Shown piece after piece: positions 6,148 to 12,621 of a DNA stretch of 64,000 bases; position 1 is the first letter of the stretch; every line of letters begins with the position of its first letter. Position numbers and translations under genes: made by a program. Origin of the DNA: a virus. The notes below the pieces were generated by a model. The model had not been told where the DNA came from. It was given only the letters and a program-made list of their open reading frames with translations, and ran no database searches. Location: IMG/VR virus record IMGVR_UViG_3300025418_000694, positions 31,818 through 95,817 of that record; one strand, given 5' to 3'.

Positions 6148-6265
6148 ACAAGCCGAGCGTATCAAGGAGCGCATGTCCGAGGAGTTAGATGACATCCTAG
6201 CCAATGGAGACCTGCAAGCGTTCGAGGAATTATTCGAGGATCGAGACCCGTTCGAATTCCTATAA
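6140..6265 (+). CDS. acidic mini-protein, operon C (41 aa)
   Basis: An ATG at 6140 overlaps the preceding gene (ATGGATGA) and the frame ends with TAA at 6263-6265. The product MDEQAERIKERMSEEL...FEDRDPFEFL is a short acidic helix. Position and coupling support it being a gene; function is unknown. Confidence 0.55.
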   Translation: MDEQAERIKERMSEELDDILANGDLQAFEELFEDRDPFEFL

Positions 6266-6277
6266 CAAAAGTGGGGC

Positions 6278-6304
6278 GGGAATAAAAAGCCCGCCCCAAT
6301 CGTT
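6278..6304 (+). promoter_or_regulatory. ECF-type promoter I with hairpin across the spacer
   Basis: GGGAATAA (6278-6285), 16-nt spacer, then GTTACAG, 25 nt upstream of the HTH gene's ATG. The -35 and spacer are embedded in a perfect 8-bp inverted repeat, GGGGCGGG (6273-6280) with CCCGCCCC (6290-6297). In RNA from operon C this would be a terminator-like hairpin, so one sequence may serve both functions. Confidence 0.7.
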
Positions 6305-6326
6305 ACAGCAACAGAAGGGAGGAAAC

Positions 6327-6659
6327 ATGGAAAATGAAGTAGATGTGCTGCTTAAGCGCCTAAAAGAATTGGGCGTAGAGGCTAAGCCCGTTCGTGTCAA
6401 TGAGCGCCAAAAGGCTACGCTACAAAAAATTGTAGAGGCTGATGTCGCTATTAAAGAAGCGCGGGAAACTATCAAGCAGGCTACAGAAAATTGGCGCGTA
6501 TCTAGGGAAACACTAGACCGCCTATTAGTAGAAGCCCGTAAGATGAAAGTAACCCAAGCAGAAATTGGCAAAGCCCTTGGTATTAGCAATGGCTCTGTAT
6601 CAAGTAGGACAATTACGGCACGCCGTAGAGTCCGTAAAAGAAACCGCACCAAGAAATAA
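6327..6659 (+). CDS. helix-turn-helix DNA-binding protein (110 aa)
   Basis: The N-terminal two thirds is a predicted coiled coil (LLKRLKELGVEAKPV through RETIKQATENWRVSRETLDRLL). The C-terminus is a helix-turn-helix: MKVTQAEIGKALGISNGSVSSRTITARRRVRK, about residues 72-103, followed by a basic tail. ATG 6327 is chosen because GGGAGG lies 4 nt upstream and the promoter starts transcription near 6312; longer upstream reading cannot be translated from it. It is a good candidate for the protein that binds the 11-bp arrays or palindromes in this block, but that is inference. Confidence 0.8.
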   Translation: MENEVDVLLKRLKELGVEAKPVRVNERQKATLQKIVEADVAIKEARETIKQATENWRVSRETLDRLLVEARKMKVTQAEIGKALGISNGSVSSRTITARRRVRKRNRTKK

Positions 6660-6670
6660 CCGATAAATTT

Positions 6671-6774
6671 CTGAGGCTATCCGTCGCCAATCGAAGCCGT
6701 AATTGCCTCAGTTCCCCAAAGTAGGTGGTTGGTTCCCACCTGCTAGAGCGCGGGTATACCTTCCCCCCGCGCTC
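6671..6774 (+). terminator. three successive hairpins after the HTH gene
   Basis: CTGAGGC (6671-6677) pairs with GCCTCAG (6705-6711). GTAGGTGG (6721-6728) pairs with CCACCTGC (6736-6743). GAGCGCGGG (6746-6754) pairs with CCCGCGCTC (6766-6774). The stretch 6660-7002 has no gene; these hairpins, the inverted motif pair, array D and promoter D fill it. Confidence 0.6.
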
Positions 6775-6782
6775 ACCCCTAA

Positions 6783-6869
6783 AATGTTTGTGTTGAACCC
6801 GCCCGCCCACATGCCTGAAGGGAATAAGCCAATTGGACAATTGTTAAACAATTGTCCAACACAAACATT
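6783..6869. repeat. inverted motif pair flanking a perfect palindrome
   Basis: AATGTTTGTGTTG (6783-6795) and its reverse complement CAACACAAACATT (6857-6869) flank a 27-bp perfect palindrome at 6832-6858: TTGGACAATTGTT, A, AACAATTGTCCAA. GGAATAAGCC just upstream of the palindrome and ATTCC just after the right motif place GGAAT-N17-GTT on both strands. It could thus be a bidirectional promoter, an operator or an origin-like element. Confidence 0.65.
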
Positions 6870-6878
6870 CCTAGCCCA

Positions 6879-6922
6879 AAGTGAACATTAGGTGAACATT
6901 ACCTGAGAGAAACCTGTGAATA
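6879..6922 (+). repeat. 11-bp tandem array D (4 units, two types)
   Basis: Two units contain GTGAACATT and two contain CTGAGAG/CTGTGAA, all in the same 11-bp phase. This is the junction between the two repeat types seen in the block. Confidence 0.75.
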
Positions 6923-6927
6923 GAGAT

Positions 6928-6954
6928 GGGAATAATGAGAGGGTAGTATCCGTT
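6928..6954 (+). promoter_or_regulatory. ECF-type promoter D
   Basis: GGGAATAA (6928-6935), 16-nt spacer, then GTTCTAC. The leader has an 8-bp hairpin, TGAAAGCG (6962-6969) with CGCTTTCA (6982-6989). Because transcription starts near 6962, the gene start must be the ATG at 7003 rather than any upstream codon. Confidence 0.8.
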
Positions 6955-7002
6955 CTACTATTGAAAGCGAAACCAACCAAGCGCTTTCAGAATAGGACAA
7001 AA

Positions 7003-7386
7003 ATGAACACAACTGACACTCTTACAGTATCAAACGAGTTTACTGTAGGCGAACTATGGGAAGCAGTCTGGGGCTGTGACGGAGCGGGCATGGTCTATTG
7101 GTGCTCTAAAATCCGCACTCCAGAAGGCAAGGACATCTATCTTTTCCTCAACAAAGGTGATGAATTTGTCCCCAACCCTCAACCTGTCAAAATTTATGAC
7201 ACGACAGGCGTTACTCCTAAAACCTACGTGGTAACTGTCGAGGATTTGCGCCGAGGCTACGAACTAGCACTCAAAGCAGGTCAGACACATTGCGGAGGTT
7301 ATCCTCTAGAAATTGACGACGCCGACTCCTGTTTCGGTGACATGGTTATACAGTACGCAATCTTTAACGAATTAGTCTACGGATAG
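7003..7386 (+). CDS. hypothetical protein, operon D (127 aa)
   Basis: The start is ATG 7003 with AGGA 7 nt upstream. The product begins MNTTDTLTVSNEFTVGELWEAVWGCDGAGMVYW and contains Cys, Trp and a C-terminal QTHCGGYPLEIDDADSCFGDMVIQYAIF segment. It looks like a compact alpha/beta protein, but no family is recognised. It leads a four-gene operon. Confidence 0.7.
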   Translation: MNTTDTLTVSNEFTVGELWEAVWGCDGAGMVYWCSKIRTPEGKDIYLFLNKGDEFVPNPQPVKIYDTTGVTPKTYVVTVEDLRRGYELALKAGQTHCGGYPLEIDDADSCFGDMVIQYAIFNELVYG

Positions 7387-7397
7387 GAAGGGAAAAC

Positions 7398-7532
7398 ATG
7401 AGCGAAGTAGTATGGCAGAGCCAAATCACAGAGGACATGGTTCAAGATGTAAGCGCCCGTTCGTTCTTATTTGAGGAATTGGACGACGCGGTAATGCGAA
7501 TTTGTCAGGAATACGGGGTAAAATCCCTATGA
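7398..7532 (+). CDS. hypothetical protein, operon D (44 aa)
   Basis: AAGGGAAAAC precedes the ATG at 7398, and TGA at 7530-7532 overlaps the next ATG. The product begins MSEVVWQSQITEDMVQDVSARSF and ends AVMRICQEYGVKSL. It is helical and acidic; the family is unknown. Confidence 0.55.
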   Translation: MSEVVWQSQITEDMVQDVSARSFLFEELDDAVMRICQEYGVKSL

Positions 7533-7675
7533 GCCGTAGACACTTTCGCGCCCTAGCCGAAGCCCTAAAGGACTCAGGCGCTAGTTATCAGACTGTGGCT
7601 GCTATTGCTAGAGTCTGTGCCAATGAAAACCCAAGATTTGACTCCTCTAAGTTCTTTGAGGCGTGTGGCGTATGA
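7529..7675 (+). CDS. small conserved phage protein (48 aa)
   Basis: The ATGA overlaps fix both ends. The product begins MSRRHFRALAEALK and ends ENPRFDSSKFFEACG. This pattern (a basic start, helical middle, then NPRFD-x3-F-x2-ACG) is one I recall in many actinobacteriophage small proteins of unknown role. Confidence 0.65.
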   Translation: MSRRHFRALAEALKDSGASYQTVAAIARVCANENPRFDSSKFFEACGV

Positions 7676-7839
7676 CTACCTATAACACAGTAGTGCGCTT
7701 ATACGCCTCAATAGAGGCAGAAACAGAGGAACAAGCAGAGTCAAGACTCCATGACTACATGAATAGCGTGGGTCTAGTTCCTAGTAATTGCGTTGTAGTC
7801 GCCGATTATGACGTAACAGACTTCGACAAGGAGGATTGA
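7672..7839 (+). CDS. hypothetical protein, operon D (55 aa)
   Basis: An ATGA overlap begins this frame and TGA at 7837-7839 ends it. The product MTTYNTVVRLYASIEAETEEQAESRL...VVVADYDVTDFDKED looks like a small ferredoxin-fold beta-alpha-beta protein. The family is unknown. Confidence 0.6.
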   Translation: MTTYNTVVRLYASIEAETEEQAESRLHDYMNSVGLVPSNCVVVADYDVTDFDKED

Positions 7840-7885
7840 CGGAGACTAGCCGAGCCTGTCCTAGCCGTAATTGTATCCGTCAAGG

Positions 7886-7911
7886 GCGGTGGGAAGTAAA
7901 AAGCCCACCGC
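7886..7911 (+). terminator. terminator after operon D
   Basis: GCGGTGGG (7886-7893) pairs with CCCACCGC (7904-7911) across a loop containing AAGTAAAAAG. It lies 46 nt after the last stop of operon D. The T-run is absent, so efficiency is uncertain. Confidence 0.55.
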
Positions 7912-7936
7912 TATACAAAAAGCGCGGAAATGTCTA

Positions 7937-8048
7937 AATTGTTTGTGTTGACCCACCCACCCACGTACCTAAATACGACATCTTATTCCGCAATAAGCGG
8001 AATAAGCATTTGGGCTAATTGTTTAACAATTAGCCCAACACAAACATT
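7937..8048. repeat. second inverted motif pair with palindrome
   Basis: AATTGTTTGTGTTG (7937-7950) faces CCAACACAAACATT (8035-8048). Between them lie a perfect hairpin, CTTATTCCGC (7982-7991) with GCGGAATAAG (7997-8006), and a 25-bp perfect palindrome at 8012-8036, GGGCTAATTGTT, T, AACAATTAGCCC. The AATTGTT/AACAATT core is shared with the palindrome at 6832-6858. There is no gene in 7840-8394; this element, two arrays, an inverted repeat and promoter F account for most of it. Confidence 0.65.
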
Positions 8049-8057
8049 CCCGCCCCA

Positions 8058-8123
8058 AGATGAACATTAGATGAACATTAACTGAGAGATTGCTGAGAGA
8101 TTACTGAGAGAAGGCTGAGAGCC
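8058..8123 (+). repeat. 11-bp tandem array E (6 units)
   Basis: Two TGAACATTA units are followed by four CTGAGAG units, all at an 11-bp period (anchor bases 8061, 8072, 8083, 8094, 8105, 8116). It is the longest array and the only one not followed by a GGAAT-N18-GTT promoter. Confidence 0.8.
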
Positions 8124-8156
8124 AATCTATAGTAGAGTGAGAGTCTGCTATAGATT
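8124..8156 (+). promoter_or_regulatory. inverted repeat with possible TATAGT -10 element
   Basis: AATCTATAG (8124-8132) and CTATAGATT (8148-8156) form a perfect 9-bp inverted repeat. The left arm contains TATAGT at 8128-8133, a good housekeeping -10, with the array where a -35 would be. This may be an activator-dependent promoter, or simply an operator. Confidence 0.4.
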
Positions 8157-8272
8157 AAAAATGGACACGCCTTCGGCTACTGTCTAAAGAACGAAGTGAG
8201 AGTGTAGCGATACGTCCAGATTATTGCTATATGTCCGATTTGTCTTATATGATAACAATCTCTGCGATTACT
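8157..8272 (+). other. gene-free stretch, possible structured RNA
   Basis: No convincing gene is present. An ATG at 8161 gives only eight codons (MDTPSATV). The RNA could pair TGGAC (8162-8166) with GTCCA (8215-8219) around smaller hairpins such as GCC-TTC-GGC. It could be a leader or small RNA from the TATAGT promoter; evidence is weak. Confidence 0.25.
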
Positions 8273-8305
8273 GTTCACCTTCCGTTCACCTTCCGTTCAT
8301 CTACT
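8273..8305 (+). repeat. 11-bp tandem array F (3 units, reversed type)
   Basis: GTTCACCTTCC occurs twice and GTTCATCTACT once, at an 11-bp period. GTTCAC is the reverse complement of the GTGAAC unit in arrays D and E, so the same sites are present in the opposite orientation, directly upstream of promoter F. Confidence 0.75.
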
Positions 8306-8308
8306 TAG

Positions 8309-8335
8309 GGGAATATATATCTACTCTATTCCGTT
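8309..8335 (+). promoter_or_regulatory. ECF-type promoter F
   Basis: GGGAATAT (8309-8316), 16-nt spacer, then GTTCTAT, facing the AAA+ gene. The leader contains a hairpin GCGCC-aat-GGCGC (8362-8374) just before the AGAAGGAAGG Shine-Dalgarno. Confidence 0.78.
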
Positions 8336-8394
8336 CTATCCATGTACGACAAACACTAACCGCGCCAATGGCGCACTATTAGAAGGAAGGCAGT

Positions 8395-9774
8395 ATGACA
8401 CTAGCAGTATTGGTGGAGACCTTAGAGGGCGAAGCGCGCTCACAGACTCTCCTATTCCCTCACAAGGGAGAAGTGCGGATTTATCACCGCCTCTCAACAG
8501 GTCAGGCAGGACGTGGACAGACATGGTCTCACCTATCTGATATAGAGGATTTGCCCGACACTCTCCTATCCAAGAAACCCGTAGCCGTTGTCCTCACCGA
8601 GCGCGATACTGCTCTCGTTGATACAGGACTCGTTACCAATATCGGTGCTAAGGCTCTCTATGCCTATGAAAGTGCCGACCCTGTTACCGCGCCAATCTCA
8701 CACAGAGATAGCGTTCTAGACCTTAAAACTCGATTCGAGTCAGGAGACAACTCTCTCTCTGATTTGATTACCGATAAACGTCGTAATCAGGGTGTAATTC
8801 TAACCCCGTTGAGCGCGACCCCGAACGTGACCTTTATTAAGCAAAGTGAGCCTATCAAGCAAGAAGTAACAATAGGCGCACACGAAAGCACACGTCTCGC
8901 CTATGAAAATATGATTACTGTTCCCGACCAAAAGTGGTCACGTGATTATATAAACCGCTACTTTGAGGACGGCAAGTCCGACTTCGAGATTTATGACTAC
9001 GCAGATTCTAACGATATAAACGTTCTAATCGAAGGTGGCGCTGGTTCAGGCAAGACCATGAGTGTAATCGCCTATGCCTCTGCTAGACAGAAGCGTTATT
9101 TCAACGTCTCCTCTAATGCTGGTATTGACCCTAGCCAACTATTCGGGCGCTGGATTCCTAGAGAGGACGGACATGGTTATCGCTGGCAGGACGGCGCAGT
9201 CACTCTCCTAGTTCGACATGGCGGAGTTCTACTCCTCAATGAAGTGAACTTCATGCCCGAACGTATTATGACAGTTCTCTATTCCTTACTAGATGACCGA
9301 CGTGAGATTCAATTATTGGATAACGGCGGTGAGGTTATTAAGGCTCACAAAGACCTGCTAATCGTGGCAGACATGAACGCTGGTTATCGTGGCACTCACG
9401 AACTATCACAGGCTAACAATGACAGGTGGAAAATTAAACTAGAGTTTCCTTACGATAAGAAAATCGAAAGCAAACTAATCAAGTCTAAGGCTCTGCTGGA
9501 ATTGGCTCAAAAGTTACGTGACCGATTCGACCTAGATGAACTCACAACTCCAATCTCGACACGTGGTCTAGTAGCACTACAAAATAACGTGACGGGTCTA
9601 GGCTTGAACTTCGCAATTACTTCTTACGTCAATGGATTCGACAAAGATGAACGCGTGGCAGTTCGTCAGGTAATCGAAACAATGAAGTGGAATATCGCAA
9701 CCGACTTCGGTGTAAAGGTTGAAGTCGAACCTACAGATTCAATCGTAACCGAGACAGTAAAGGTGGATAACTAA
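8395..9774 (+). CDS. MoxR/CobS-like AAA+ ATPase
   Basis: This 459-aa protein has an unknown N-terminal domain (1-180) and a MoxR/CbbQ/CobS-type AAA+ module. The Walker A is GGAGSGKT at 214-221, the Walker B is VLLLNE at about 278-283 (Asn replacing the usual Asp), and sensor 1 is VADMN near 329. Such ATPases pair with VWA proteins to remodel substrates or insert metal ions; CobS with CobT inserts cobalt in B12 synthesis. The next gene, 1 nt downstream, is a VWA protein, so the pair is intact. CobS-like genes are known in phages, but the substrate here is unknown. The phage RNR needs B12, which makes a cobalt role worth testing. Confidence 0.85.
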   Translation: MTLAVLVETLEGEARSQTLLFPHKGEVRIYHRLSTGQAGRGQTWSHLSDIEDLPDTLLSKKPVAVVLTERDTALVDTGLVTNIGAKALYAYESADPVTAPISHRDSVLDLKTRFESGDNSLSDLITDKRRNQGVILTPLSATPNVTFIKQSEPIKQEVTIGAHESTRLAYENMITVPDQKWSRDYINRYFEDGKSDFEIYDYADSNDINVLIEGGAGSGKTMSVIAYASARQKRYFNVSSNAGIDPSQLFGRWIPREDGHGYRWQDGAVTLLVRHGGVLLLNEVNFMPERIMTVLYSLLDDRREIQLLDNGGEVIKAHKDLLIVADMNAGYRGTHELSQANNDRWKIKLEFPYDKKIESKLIKSKALLELAQKLRDRFDLDELTTPISTRGLVALQNNVTGLGLNFAITSYVNGFDKDERVAVRQVIETMKWNIATDFGVKVEVEPTDSIVTETVKVDN

Positions 9775-9775
9775 T

Positions 9776-11734
9776 ATGGGTCGCCGTCGCCGTCGCAATA
9801 ATGGACTAATCTCTGAATTGGATTCCCTATCCACAGGACGTGGACTCCATGAACGTATCAACGATAACAATGAGTGGGAACTCTATGATGAGGAAAGCGG
9901 TTTAGCAGTAACCCATGCCGAACTAGTCGCAAAATACACAGAGCGCGCTAACCGACTCAATGCGGTGGCACAGGTGTACGAACGTGTAGATAGGATTCTC
10001 ACCAATGAGGATATTACTGTTCGTGTAATCAACGATAAGAATATGGATACCAATGCCCGTTCCAATGGAAAGGATATTGAACTCAATGCCAATCTAATTG
10101 AGGATTTATCTGACGAAAGTATTATGAGCCTTCATGGTCTGAACTATCACGAACTAGCGCACGTGGAGTTCTCTCCCCGTCAGGGTTCAGACTTAGGAAT
10201 ATACGTTCGCGATAATAAACTGTTTAAGGCAATCGCAATTCTAGAGGAAGGTCGCGCTGAACAATTACTGCTCAAAAAGTATCCTTCAATTCGACCTTAC
10301 CTAGAAGCAAGTGTTTATACCTACGTGTTAGCAGACCAGCCTAGTGATTGGGGAACTAAGTTTCATCTAATCACAGGTCGCACCTACTTACCACTAGAAA
10401 TTAGGCAATCTATTCTAGACAAAGCAATCGTTCAATACGGATATGAAATTGTCTCCAACGTTCACTCGATTATCCATGCCTATCGTGACTTAGTGTTCCC
10501 TGCTGATTTCGATAAGGCTAAAGAACTCGCACACAGACTCGCCAATATACTCGGACATGATGAGGATTCTAATAATTCAGGTTCAAGTTCTAGTGAAGGT
10601 TCAGAGGAGTCTAAGGACTCAAAAGGTATCACAGGTGTAGGCGGTGGGTGCGGTCTGCCTAGTAAGGGCAGACCAGCAAGCGGAAAGGAGCAGGCTAAGT
10701 ATCAAAGCCAGCCCTCTAATGATAAATTAGAAAGCCTCAACACAAACAGGTCGCAAAGCGATAGCGGTTCAGGTAGCGAAATTGAAACTCAATCGGTCAA
10801 TGATTCAGATTCAGAAATTACTGCCAAAGATGTTGAAGTGGCTCATGCTCTCAATGAGCGCATGAACCAACTAAAGCAGGACTCTCGCGTTAAGCGCGAA
10901 GTCAAGGACACTCGAAATGCGATTCTCGGTTCAGGTGAGGCTAAGGCTGATATTCCAACAGGTGACACTATGGAAATCGCACCTTCTATGGGAGCAATCT
11001 CAATGGCAAAGCGATTCAGCACAGAGTTAGAACGCATAGTGCGAAACAATGACCCTGCTTGGGTAGGTCGCACTAGAAGTGGTCGCCTGAATATCTCTCG
11101 CACCATGAACCCTGATGTCAATGCTATCTCTGAAATGTTCGACCAATGGGATATTGGTAATGAAGCCACCGATATAGAAGCGGTTATCCTTACCGATAAT
11201 TCAGGTTCAATGGGCGGTTCAATGAAAGCAGTATGCGAGAACACTTGGATTCTAAAGCGCGCTATCGAAAGCATAGAAGGTTCAGTAACCGCCTTCTCCT
11301 TCGATTCTGATACTGAACTGCTCTACTCTAAAGATGATAAGGCTAAGTCTAGAGTAATGAAGTTCGTGGGTTCACGTGGAAGCACTAACCCACTACGCGG
11401 AATTATCGAAGCAGACCGCATATTGACCTCATCTAAAAAGTCAATCAAGATTCTATTTATAGTTACTGACGGGGATTGGGAGCGCCAAGAACAATGCGAC
11501 GACCTAATCAAGTCTATGAACAATAAGGGATTCCTGACGTGCGTAGTGTTCTTAGGTGATTTCAAGTCCTATCAGAACCTAATCGAGCAGTCTGCTAGAG
11601 GTGATGACCGCGCTACTAATTACTTAAAGGCAATACGTCACCACGCCAAAGTGTTCCACGCTGTTACCAACACCGCAGATATTCTCAAAGTGGCAAGTAT
11701 GCTAGTCAAATCAACTCTAAAGAAGGTGGCTTAG
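9776..11734 (+). CDS. VWA protein with HExxH metallopeptidase-like domain
   Basis: This 652-aa protein has a HELAH zinc-binding motif at 125-129 in LNYHELAHVEF, with a downstream EEGR (157-160) placed like a third metal ligand. A Ser/Gly/Asp-rich linker follows at about 260-350. A C-terminal von Willebrand A domain has a MIDAS motif DNSGSMGGS near residue 474 and a TDGDWE loop further on. The order metallopeptidase-like domain plus VWA matches proteins encoded next to MoxR ATPases, and resembles CobT at the C-terminus. It probably acts as the substrate arm of the upstream AAA+ ring. Whether HELAH is catalytic is unknown. Confidence 0.85.
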   Translation: MGRRRRRNNGLISELDSLSTGRGLHERINDNNEWELYDEESGLAVTHAELVAKYTERANRLNAVAQVYERVDRILTNEDITVRVINDKNMDTNARSNGKDIELNANLIEDLSDESIMSLHGLNYHELAHVEFSPRQGSDLGIYVRDNKLFKAIAILEEGRAEQLLLKKYPSIRPYLEASVYTYVLADQPSDWGTKFHLITGRTYLPLEIRQSILDKAIVQYGYEIVSNVHSIIHAYRDLVFPADFDKAKELAHRLANILGHDEDSNNSGSSSSEGSEESKDSKGITGVGGGCGLPSKGRPASGKEQAKYQSQPSNDKLESLNTNRSQSDSGSGSEIETQSVNDSDSEITAKDVEVAHALNERMNQLKQDSRVKREVKDTRNAILGSGEAKADIPTGDTMEIAPSMGAISMAKRFSTELERIVRNNDPAWVGRTRSGRLNISRTMNPDVNAISEMFDQWDIGNEATDIEAVILTDNSGSMGGSMKAVCENTWILKRAIESIEGSVTAFSFDSDTELLYSKDDKAKSRVMKFVGSRGSTNPLRGIIEADRILTSSKKSIKILFIVTDGDWERQEQCDDLIKSMNNKGFLTCVVFLGDFKSYQNLIEQSARGDDRATNYLKAIRHHAKVFHAVTNTADILKVASMLVKSTLKKVA

Positions 11735-11854
11735 GTGTTCTTTATAGTATCTATGGGGCTAATTCTAGTAATAGCGTTAGCCCTAATCATAACTGAAGTA
11801 GATGATTCACTGAAGGACGAGTGGGAAGCGTGGGAAAGGAAACAGAAATGGTAA
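11735..11854 (+). CDS. single-span membrane peptide (39 aa)
   Basis: A GTG immediately after the VWA stop opens 39 codons ending TAA at 11852. The first 20 residues are hydrophobic (MFFIVSMGLILVIALALII), followed by an acidic then basic tail (DEWEAWERKQKW). The next ATG overlaps its stop. It could anchor the AAA+/VWA complex, but this is a guess. Confidence 0.55.
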   Translation: MFFIVSMGLILVIALALIITEVDDSLKDEWEAWERKQKW

Positions 11855-12027
11855 TTCAATTCGGAACTAGCGCGGATAATCTAGATTATGCCGTACTACA
11901 GAAGGAAACGCTGAACCAATTAAAGGGCGCACTACTAGCAGAGCAGACTCGCAACGAGTATCTAATCAACTTAGTGGACACCGCTATTGACTACTCGTTC
12001 TATTTAACAGATGAAAGGATTAAATAA
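11848..12027 (+). CDS. hypothetical protein (59 aa)
   Basis: The ATG at 11848 (ATGGTAA overlap with the previous stop) is preferred over an upstream GTG at 11821 that would run through the preceding gene. The product MVIQFGTSADNLDYAVLQKETLNQLKG is mostly helical, with no known family. Confidence 0.6.
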   Translation: MVIQFGTSADNLDYAVLQKETLNQLKGALLAEQTRNEYLINLVDTAIDYSFYLTDERIK

Positions 12028-12267
12028 ATGAGCGAACACCACTTTGTAATCAAGTTCAACACAAACAATGGGCGGTTCGATTGGGATTCAGATACCGAGT
12101 CGGCTCGATTCCCCGAAGGCGCTATCTATCTTTCAGAGGTCAATAAATGGGTGGATTCCTCATATAACGATTCTCTGAACCAAATAGACACACAAGCAGG
12201 TGAGGCGCTTAGTCAAACCCTAAACGTATTAAACCTGATGTACGAACAAGCAGGAAACAAGGAATAA
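12028..12267 (+). CDS. hypothetical protein (79 aa)
   Basis: The product begins MSEHHFVIKFNTNNGRFDWDSDTESARFPEG and looks like a beta hairpin followed by helices. Its 3' end contains the -35 of promoter G. No family is recognised. Confidence 0.6.
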   Translation: MSEHHFVIKFNTNNGRFDWDSDTESARFPEGAIYLSEVNKWVDSSYNDSLNQIDTQAGEALSQTLNVLNLMYEQAGNKE

Positions 12268-12286
12268 AAGTAAAGAGTCAAATGTT
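12261..12286 (+). promoter_or_regulatory. ECF-type promoter G (intra-operon)
   Basis: GGAATAA at 12261, 16 further bases, then GTTATAT at 12284 gives GGAAT-N18-GTT. The -35 overlaps the stop region of the upstream gene, and no 11-bp array is present. The ATG of the next gene is 32 nt from GTT. Confidence 0.65.
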
Positions 12287-12315
12287 ATATAGAGATATAA
12301 AGAGAGGAATAAATA

Positions 12316-12621
12316 ATGCCACACCCACTAAGCGGTCTAACGCCCGACGAAAAGCGTAAGTTATTCAAGATGTTCGAGATTATGTCTGAACCTAGTGATA
12401 CTTCACATGAGGACATGATGTACGTCGTGAATAACGTTAGTCCTATGGTCGAGATACTAAAGAAAACTATCAGCAATCGCATGATAGATAGCGGTATCAG
12501 CGCAGAGGAAACAGACGCTCTATTAAGTACGTTGATAGGAGTATCTAATATGGCTGGCGGTGTTAGTTTCGCCGACTTCGCCCACACAGAAAGCATGGCA
12601 GAGGATTTATCAGATAACTAG
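12316..12621 (+). CDS. hypothetical protein (101 aa)
   Basis: The start is preceded by AGAGAGGAATAAATA. The product begins MPHPLSGLTPDEKRKLFKMFEIMSEPSDTSHEDMMYV and is acidic and helical throughout. It is unrecognised. A gene-free, structured stretch follows. Confidence 0.65.
   Translation: MPHPLSGLTPDEKRKLFKMFEIMSEPSDTSHEDMMYVVNNVSPMVEILKKTISNRMIDSGISAEETDALLSTLIGVSNMAGGVSFADFAHTESMAEDLSDN

Noticed and set aside
6220-6247. Further GGAAT...GTT site inside operon C
   Set aside because: The spacing is 19 rather than 18, it lies inside a gene, and no start codon follows at the usual distance.
6204-6326. N-terminal extension of the HTH gene back to 6204
   Set aside because: It would cross the stop of the preceding gene, the hairpin and promoter I; the ATG at 6327 has a good Shine-Dalgarno.
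6916-7002. Upstream GTG start for the operon D protein
   Set aside because: It lies upstream of the -35 of promoter D, so the sigma-driven transcript would not contain it.
3681-8305. CRISPR array
   Set aside because: Repeats are 11 bp and tandem, without 25-40 bp unique spacers, and no cas genes are present apart from a Cas4-like recombination nuclease.
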